Shown: positions 6,199-10,686 of the stretch, piece after piece | Position numbering within the stretch: the first letter of the stretch is position 1 | Layout of the letters: each line of letters begins with the position of its first letter | Made by a program: the position numbers and the translations under genes | The notes under the pieces: generated by a model | Databases searched by the model: none | The model's input: the letters and a program-made list of their open reading frames with translations, nothing else | What the model was told of the DNA's origin: nothing | From: Spirochaetales bacterium | GTDB lineage: Bacteria > Spirochaetota > Spirochaetia > ARS1246 | Length of the DNA: 10,686 nucleotides | Direction: 5' to 3' | Assembly (NCBI GenBank): GCA_016930115.1 | Contig: JAFGHN010000014.1 | Span: forward strand, 1-10,686

Positions 6199-6717
6199 AT
6201 GAAATCAGCTGACAAGAAGACTACTCAAAAGACCACTTTCAAGGTTAATCAGGAAATTGTGTACCCCCTGCAGGGCGTCGGAAAAGTACTCAGAATCGAA
6301 GAACGGCCCTTCAAGGAAGAAATGCTCCTGTACTACATTATTTACCTTGAAGTGTCCGACATGACCGTTATGGTTCCCGTTGATAAGGCTGAAGAACTGG
6401 GGATACGCGCAATCGTGAGTAAACCTGAGTCTGAGAAGGCATTGAAGCTGATTTCTGAAGATTATGAGCCTGTTTCAACGGACTGGAAGCTTCGCTACCA
6501 GATGAATCTTGACCTGTTGAAAAGCGGTAGCGTTATGGACATTGCCACCGTCGTCAGAACGCTCTACCATCGGAGCAAAATCAAGGAACTTCCAATTCTT
6601 GAACGCAAGCTCTTCGACAACGCGCTCAAATTGCTTGTTGACGAGGTGTCCTTCTCCATCAACAAATCCAAAGAAGACGTTGAAGCCCTTGTATTCAGCA
6701 GGCTCGAATCGAGATAG
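6199..6717 (+). CDS. carD: CarD-family RNA polymerase-binding transcription regulator
   Basis: A 172-residue CarD/CdnL-type protein. These bind the RNA polymerase beta subunit and stabilise the open promoter complex, often affecting rRNA and housekeeping promoters. A basic, Thr/Lys-rich N-terminal tail (1-13) precedes the RNAP-interacting Tudor-like domain (14-73), with FKVNQEIVYPLQGVGKV at 14-30 and YYIIYL followed by VMVPVDKA at 57-64. The helical C-terminal domain (76-172) contains Trp96 in DWKLRY, matching the DNA-wedging Trp of mycobacterial CarD, and the family motif LPILERKLFDNALKLL (131-146). The frame is open upstream with possible starts at 6163 (TTG), 6169, 6172 and 6190, but these overlap the promoter, so 6199 is preferred; it has only a weak GGGA before it. 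The gene heads a tight operon with ispD 6 bp downstream. Annotated carD-ispD-ispF neighbours occur in Treponema (recalled). Confidence 0.93.
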   Translation: MKSADKKTTQKTTFKVNQEIVYPLQGVGKVLRIEERPFKEEMLLYYIIYLEVSDMTVMVPVDKAEELGIRAIVSKPESEKALKLISEDYEPVSTDWKLRYQMNLDLLKSGSVMDIATVVRTLYHRSKIKELPILERKLFDNALKLLVDEVSFSINKSKEDVEALVFSRLESR

Positions 6718-6723
6718 AGGCGT

Positions 6724-7401
6724 GTGAGCGATCCCGGTACCGGAAACGCACATGAGCGCGGCGTTGCCGCGGTAATCACGGCCGCCGGCAGAAGTTCACG
6801 AATGGGCGGCGTCAAGAAAGAACTGGCTCTCATAGACGGCGTGCCCGTTCTCCTGAAAACGGCGAGAGTATTCGCAGGGTGCGGAAAAATCGGTCACATC
6901 GTCATAACCCATCCACCCGGGGACACCGGCTTGCAGGCCGTTTTTGAAAGAGAGGACCTCGAGATCATCTGGGCTCCCGGTGGAGAAACAAGACAGGAAT
7001 CGGTATATCATGGCCTCCTTGCACTGGAAAGACACGCGCCTGAATACGTGCTGATTCATGACGCGGCGCGGCCGTGGGTAACATGTGAGCTTATCAATGC
7101 GGTGCTCGAAGGCGCCAGAGAACACGGGGCCTGTATTCCGGTTGTATCTCATATCAATGCTCCCAAACAGTTAAACGGCGCCGGTGAGATCATCGGCCAC
7201 CTCGATCGTGCTTTCGTCGTCGGCGCTCAGACACCTCAGGGTTTTCGTTACTCGGAAATACTGCGCGCCCATGAAGCGGCACGGCGGAACTCCGTGGAAT
7301 ACCCGGACGACGCGGAAGCGTATCACAACGCCATCGGAAGCGTTTTTGCCGTTCCCGGAGATCCCGACAACAGAAAAATCACCTTCAGGTACGATGTATG
7401 A
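6724..7401 (+). CDS. ispD: 2-C-methyl-D-erythritol 4-phosphate cytidylyltransferase
   Basis: A 225-residue cytoplasmic enzyme that couples MEP to CTP, giving CDP-methylerythritol, in the MEP pathway to IPP and DMAPP. The nucleotide-binding N-terminus reads AAGRSSRMGGVKKE (20-33); Arg26 and Lys32 correspond to the catalytic Arg and Lys of E. coli IspD. Further hallmarks are GGETRQESV (86-94), IHDAARP (111-117), QTPQGF (169-174), DDAEA (195-199) and the C-terminal PGDPDNRKIT (211-220). Length is typical. Translation starts at GTG 6724, preceded by AGAGG at 6715-6719, which overlaps the carD stop region, so it is probably co-translated with carD. The upstream residues 1-12 are a poorly conserved tail. 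It overlaps ispF by four bases. Confidence 0.96.
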   Translation: MSDPGTGNAHERGVAAVITAAGRSSRMGGVKKELALIDGVPVLLKTARVFAGCGKIGHIVITHPPGDTGLQAVFEREDLEIIWAPGGETRQESVYHGLLALERHAPEYVLIHDAARPWVTCELINAVLEGAREHGACIPVVSHINAPKQLNGAGEIIGHLDRAFVVGAQTPQGFRYSEILRAHEAARRNSVEYPDDAEAYHNAIGSVFAVPGDPDNRKITFRYDV

Positions 7402-7892
7402 TAAAAGTGGGCATGGGCTATGACATTCACCTGCTTGCAAGCGGGGAAAAACTTTTGCTCGGTGGCGTGGAGATTTCTTCCGCGGTCGGGAGCGTGGGAC
7501 ACTCGGACGCAGACGCCCTCATCCACTCGATAATAGACGCGCTGTTCGGCGCCGCCGGGCTCGGTGATATCGGAGAGCACTTCCCGCCGTCCGACCCTGC
7601 CTATCGCGGTATTTCGAGCAGGGCGCTGTTGAAGAAAGCGGCCGCCGAGATCGGCGAACAGAAGTTCAAGGTCGTCAACATCGACGCCACCGTCATTCTG
7701 GAAAAACCTTCTCTTTCATCATACAAAGGCCAGATGCGGAAGAATATCGCGGAGGATCTTCACATCGATCCGCACGCGGTAAACATCAAAGCCAAGACAA
7801 AAGAAGGCGTGGATGCCACCGGTGAAGGGCGCGCGGTTGAAGCGCAGGCGGTCGTGCTGCTCGAGGGTCCTTCTGCCCCCGGCCGGGCTTAA
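7398..7892 (+). CDS. ispF: 2-C-methyl-D-erythritol 2,4-cyclodiphosphate synthase
   Basis: A 164-residue homotrimeric metal enzyme that cyclises CDP-ME 2-phosphate to MEcPP with release of CMP, two steps after IspD. Zinc ligands are visible as Asp9 and His11 (GYDIH, 7-11) and His43 (DADALIH). GHSDADAL (34-41), AAGLGDIGEHFPPSDP (52-67) and VNIDATVILEKP (93-104) are family motifs. The CMP-contacting segment reads KTKEGVDATGEG (133-144); the shortened loop between the TKEG and GEG elements differs from the E. coli form. The start ATG overlaps the ispD stop in an ATGA, so translation is coupled to ispD and would balance the two enzymes. The two genes are separate here, unlike the fused IspDF found in some bacteria. 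The C-terminal PSAPGRA tail is variable. Confidence 0.96.
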   Translation: MIKVGMGYDIHLLASGEKLLLGGVEISSAVGSVGHSDADALIHSIIDALFGAAGLGDIGEHFPPSDPAYRGISSRALLKKAAAEIGEQKFKVVNIDATVILEKPSLSSYKGQMRKNIAEDLHIDPHAVNIKAKTKEGVDATGEGRAVEAQAVVLLEGPSAPGRA

Positions 7893-7925
7893 GCAGACGT
7901 TGAAACGGCGGCAGGCAGGCAGGTA

Positions 7926-8585
7926 ATGCCAAATAAGCGTGATTGGGACAGGCAGGTCAGCCTCATCCGGGAACACGTGTTCGGCTCCGAGTTACCTTCA
8001 GTTTCGAAGATAGCCGTCGGAAAGAGAGACCCCTTTCGGGTTCTCATTTCAACGATCATCTCCCTGCGGACAAAGGATGAGGTGACCTCAGCCGCTGCGG
8101 GAAGGCTCTTTGAGCTTGCGGACAGCCCGGATGGAATGGTGCGTCTGCCTGAGAAGAAGATCGCCGAAACCATATTCCCCGCGGGATTTTACAGACAGAA
8201 GGCGCGCCAGATAAAGGAATGCTCACGGATTATCAGGGAAGAGTATCACGGCAAAGTGCCGGATTCGAGAGATGAGCTGCTTGCGCTCCCGGGCGTCGGA
8301 TTGAAAACGGCAAACCTCACGCTTAATCTGGGCTTTGGCGTGGAGGCGATCTGTGTGGACACGCACGTTCACCGGATTTCAAATCGCCTTGGATGGGTGG
8401 CTACAAAAACCCCGGATGATACGGAACGCGAATTGACTTTGGTCCTTCCCCGAAAGTACTGGATAGAAATAAACAGTCTCCTGGTCACCTTCGGGAAATC
8501 GGTGTGTACGCCCTTAAGCCCTTTCTGCTCCACCTGTCCGCTATCCACCGCATGTCCCCGCACCGGTGTGACACGCAGCCGCTGA
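7926..8585 (+). CDS. nth: Endonuclease III, DNA glycosylase/AP lyase
   Basis: A 219-residue base-excision repair enzyme that removes oxidised pyrimidines and cleaves the AP site by beta-elimination. The helix-hairpin-helix LPGVGLKTAN (121-130) holds the catalytic Lys127, and VDTHVHR (144-150) the catalytic Asp145. The [4Fe-4S] ligands are Cys194, Cys201, Cys204 and Cys210 in the exact C-x6-C-x2-C-x5-C spacing. The damage-recognition segment STIISLRTKDEVT (42-54) is of the LRTKDE type rather than the LSAQATD type of E. coli. The ATG at 7926 follows ispF by 33 bp, with GCAG repeats (7911-7923) supplying an AGG Shine-Dalgarno core. It is the last gene of the carD operon and meets a convergent gene 9 bp downstream. 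Confidence 0.95.
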   Translation: MPNKRDWDRQVSLIREHVFGSELPSVSKIAVGKRDPFRVLISTIISLRTKDEVTSAAAGRLFELADSPDGMVRLPEKKIAETIFPAGFYRQKARQIKECSRIIREEYHGKVPDSRDELLALPGVGLKTANLTLNLGFGVEAICVDTHVHRISNRLGWVATKTPDDTERELTLVLPRKYWIEINSLLVTFGKSVCTPLSPFCSTCPLSTACPRTGVTRSR

Positions 8586-8586
8586 A

Positions 8587-8621
8587 AAAACGCCCTACTC
8601 CTCGGCGACGAGCAGCGTTTT
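8587..8621. terminator. Bidirectional intrinsic terminator candidate between nth and the ATPase gene
   Basis: AAAACGC (8587-8593) pairs with GCGTTTT (8615-8621). Inside, CTCG (8601-8604) pairs with CGAG (8609-8612) around a GCGA (GNRA-type) tetraloop, with an asymmetric internal loop. Read on plus, nth would end in a run of four T; read on minus, the ATPase gene would end in a run of six. The element covers the last codons of the minus-strand gene and its stop codon. The helix is interrupted, so efficiency is uncertain. Confidence 0.45.
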
Positions 8622-9305
8622 AGGATCGAGCATGAGGTGCATGTCCCGCGGTTCGAGCTCACTGTGGTCTTTGACCACCTGAAATCTTACGCGGTCTCCC
8701 ACGAAGCGGAGCGTTACAAGAACACAGACCAAATCCATGAAAGGTTCGACGATATATGGTACGCCGGTGTCAGCAAAGATCTCTTCAACGCTCCCGTCTC
8801 CCAGACTCACGCTGAACCATACTTCAAGATCAAGCTCAACCGCAAAGTTACGGATCAACTCAAGATCTTCACGGCTCACCATTTTTATGTCGAATCCGTC
8901 AAAAATGACGGTATCTGCGTCAAAATTGCCGTCTTTGATCAGAGCCCGCAGGCTTCCCAATATCTGCTCGGTTTTTATGCCCCGCTGGCTGAAGTTCATG
9001 ATCACCCGGTTACGGATAATTTCATCATGCACTTCAACAGCGGACTCAAGGTTCCGTTTTTTGGCTATTTCCTTGAAGATGTTCTCGTACCAGTTGATGA
9101 TATGGTCTACCTTTGCCGCAAACGAGACGTGGATAACATGTTTATCCCGAAACAGTTGGTCCGTGGCTATATGCACCAGACAGGCGGTCTTCCCTACTCC
9201 CTTTTTTGACGCAAGGACACCGATATTCCCTTTGCCGAGCCCGCCGTGTATCGATTTTTCGAATATCCGTAAGGGGCTCCGCCTGTTAAGCTCCGACCTA
9301 ACCAT
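8595..9305 (-). CDS. P-loop ATPase of unknown function, translationally coupled to EF-G
   Basis: A 236-residue protein that looks like a small RecA/KaiC- or SIMIBI-type P-loop NTPase; I cannot name the family. The nucleotide-binding loop is SKKGVGKTA (33-41): it lacks the first Gly of a classic Walker A (Ser33 instead) but has the extra lysine of the ParA/MinD-like deviant form (KGGVGKT with Gly2 replaced by Lys35). A Walker B-like strand reads DTVIFDGFD (131-139), with Asp136. Next come ELDLEVWFSVSLGD (157-170) and a beta-rich end, VCVLVTLRFVGDRVRFQVVKDH (193-214 approximately), which resembles the last strands of RecA-fold ATPases. There are no membrane segments, zinc fingers or DNA-binding motifs that I can see. 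The ATG overlaps the EF-G stop by 8 nt (ATGGTTAG), preceded by a good GGAG (on the complement of 9315-9318), so it depends on EF-G transcription and probably on its translation. Confidence 0.85.
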   Translation of the reverse strand: MVRSELNRRSPLRIFEKSIHGGLGKGNIGVLASKKGVGKTACLVHIATDQLFRDKHVIHVSFAAKVDHIINWYENIFKEIAKKRNLESAVEVHDEIIRNRVIMNFSQRGIKTEQILGSLRALIKDGNFDADTVIFDGFDIKMVSREDLELIRNFAVELDLEVWFSVSLGDGSVEEIFADTGVPYIVEPFMDLVCVLVTLRFVGDRVRFQVVKDHSELEPRDMHLMLDPKTLLVAEE

Positions 9306-10686
9306 GCTCTCTCTCCTTTCTATAGTTTTCTACCAACTGCTCTGAAACGCTCTTTGGAACGCGCCCGTACTTGAGAAACTCCATGGAGTACTCAGCCTTT
9401 CCCTGAGTGAGAGACCTGAGCATGGTCGAGTAGCCGAACATTTCACTCAGCGGGACTTCTGCATCGACCCGTGTGGACACGCCGCTTTCCTCCGAGCTGA
9501 CGATGACGCCGCGTCTCTGATTGATGCTGGCAAAGACGTTCCCGGCAAATTCACTGGGTGCGTCGACCGAGACTTTCATGATCGGCTCTATTATCTGAGG
9601 AGCGGCCGATTTATACGCCTCCCGGAAGGCGCCGATGGCCGCCGACTGGAAGGCCAGATCAGACGAGTCAACCGAGTGAGACGCGCCGTCGTTGATGGTA
9701 ATCGCCACGCCCACAACCGGGAACCCGATGAGGGATCCCCTTTCCATTGCGGTCTTGAAACCTTTTTCACAGGCGGGTATGTACTCGGTGGGGATTGCCG
9801 CGCCGCGTATCGCGTTGTTGAAGACAAAGTCCCCTTCCGTGGTTGGAGCGACGAAACCGGCAATCCTGCCATACTGCCCCTGGCCACCGGTTTGTTTTCT
9901 GTGGGTATAATCGAAGGATGCCTCCCGGGTGATGGTTTCCCGGTAGGCGACTTGCGGAGCACCGGTTTCAACATCCGCTTTATACTCTCTCCGCATCCGT
10001 TCGACGTACACGTCGAGGTGGAGCTCCCCCATACCCTGGATAATCGTTTCAGAAGAATCCGGGTCAACATAGGTCTTGAAGGTGGGATCTTCCTTCGTGA
10101 ACCTGCCCAGAGCCTTGCTCATATTGTCTTCAGATTTTTTGTCTTTCGCTTTGATTGCCAGCGAAATCACCGGGTTGGGAACGTACATCGAAGTCATTGA
10201 GTAGTTCAGGTCCGCGCCGACAAAGGTATCGCCCGACGCGCAGTCAATTCCGAAGAGCGCGACGATATCGCCGGGGCCCGCCGCTTGAATTTCTTCCATG
10301 CTGTTTGCATGCATGCGAACAAGCCGGCCGACCCTGAGCTTGCGGGACAACCGCGTGTTGAAAAGAGTCTCTCCCTTCCTGACGGTGCCCTGATAAATAC
10401 GGATGTAGGTGAGCTGTCCGTACTGACCGTCCTCGAGCTTGAACGCCAGCGCGACCGCCGGTTTTCCCGGGTCCGACTCAAGCACGACTTCTTTCTGTCC
10501 CTCATCCAGATCATACACGATATTCGTCACCTCTGCCGGGTTCGGCAGGTAGTGAACCACCGCATCGAGGAGTTTCTGCACTCCCTTGTTTTTGTACGCG
10601 GAGCCGACGAGTACGGGAACCAGATCGCGTGCAACGGTGCCTCGCCGGATCGCGTCCCTGATCAATTCCTCGGTTGCCTCTCCTTC
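9298..10686 (-). CDS. fusA: Elongation factor G, EF-G1/mtEFG1-like, 5' part beyond the window
   Basis: 462 C-terminal residues of a translational GTPase that moves tRNA-mRNA through the ribosome; the gene enters from the right edge, so the GTP-binding P-loop and switches are not seen. Visible residues 1-50 are the end of the G domain (SAYKNKGVQKLLDAVVHYLP). Domain II (about 75-160) contains GIDCASGDTF (146-155), and domain III GMGELHLD (218-225). Domain IV contains HRKQTGGQGQYGR (262-274) and the tip loop GASHSVDSS, with His337 at the position of the translocation-critical E. coli His583. Domain V has INQRRGVI and FGYSTMLRSLTQGKAEYSMEF. The GIDCASGDTF and adjoining sequence match mitochondrial EF-G1 as I remember it, which suggests the spdEFG1 type, so a second EF-G may exist elsewhere in the genome. 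It ends inside the start of the ATPase gene. Confidence 0.95.
   Translation of the reverse strand, partial: EGEATEELIRDAIRRGTVARDLVPVLVGSAYKNKGVQKLLDAVVHYLPNPAEVTNIVYDLDEGQKEVVLESDPGKPAVALAFKLEDGQYGQLTYIRIYQGTVRKGETLFNTRLSRKLRVGRLVRMHANSMEEIQAAGPGDIVALFGIDCASGDTFVGADLNYSMTSMYVPNPVISLAIKAKDKKSEDNMSKALGRFTKEDPTFKTYVDPDSSETIIQGMGELHLDVYVERMRREYKADVETGAPQVAYRETITREASFDYTHRKQTGGQGQYGRIAGFVAPTTEGDFVFNNAIRGAAIPTEYIPACEKGFKTAMERGSLIGFPVVGVAITINDGASHSVDSSDLAFQSAAIGAFREAYKSAAPQIIEPIMKVSVDAPSEFAGNVFASINQRRGVIVSSEESGVSTRVDAEVPLSEMFGYSTMLRSLTQGKAEYSMEFLKYGRVPKSVSEQLVENYRKEREHG

Noticed and set aside
7911..7923. Three tandem GCAG copies at the nth ribosome-binding site, a possible phase-variable repeat.
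   Set aside because: Three copies are too few for meaningful slippage, and the repeat is adequately explained as an AGG-containing Shine-Dalgarno region.
1..10686. Searched by eye for tRNA genes, CRISPR repeats, insertion sequences, toxin-antitoxin pairs, prophage or defence genes.
   Set aside because: None is visible. Gene content is housekeeping and compositionally uniform, and the largest gene-free gap is about 216 bp.

Overview
The window looks like chromosomal DNA from a free-living bacterium of moderate-to-high G+C. It is most likely a spirochaete (phylum Spirochaetota) or a close environmental relative. Three things point that way: a CarD-type transcription factor followed directly by separate ispD and ispF genes, an AMP-forming acyl-CoA ligase that resembles spirochaete homologues as I remember them, and an EF-G whose domain II/III sequence resembles the mitochondrial EF-G1/spdEFG1 lineage known from spirochaetes, planctomycetes and some deltaproteobacteria. 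The placement is by recall, not by search. I see no tRNA, rRNA, CRISPR array, insertion sequence or phage gene.

Layout. 1-717 (+): unrecognised soluble, helix-rich protein, possibly cut by the window edge. 787-2757 (-): one long gene fusing a type I-beta DAHP synthase to a prephenate dehydratase with an ACT domain. 2858-4762 (+): long-chain acyl-CoA ligase, divergent from the fusion gene. 4979-5365 (+): single-domain response regulator, with a TATAAT promoter embedded in a perfect 10-bp inverted repeat. 5372-6103 (-): VTT/TVP38 (DedA-like) membrane protein, convergent with the regulator. 6199-8585 (+): carD-ispD-ispF-nth, a tightly packed probable operon. 8595-9305 (-): P-loop ATPase of unknown role, convergent with nth and overlapping by 8 nt the 3' end of an upstream EF-G gene (9298 to the window edge, minus strand).

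How the genes relate. IspD and IspF are the third and fifth enzymes of the MEP isoprenoid pathway and are translationally coupled by an ATGA overlap. CarD at the head of that operon is an RNA polymerase-binding regulator. Nth is a base-excision repair glycosylase riding on the same transcript. The DAHP synthase/prephenate dehydratase fusion joins the entry step of the shikimate pathway to the phenylalanine branch and carries candidate regulatory domains at both ends. The ATPase appears coupled to EF-G translation.

The points most worth a second look are the AroF-PheA fusion, the back-to-back promoters between carD and the VTT gene (each predicted to start transcription at or within a base or so of a start codon, suggesting leaderless mRNAs), the symmetrical element over the response-regulator promoter, and the EF-G-coupled ATPase with an atypical Walker A motif. 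I found no clear undescribed multi-gene system of the defence or mobile type; most of the window is housekeeping.
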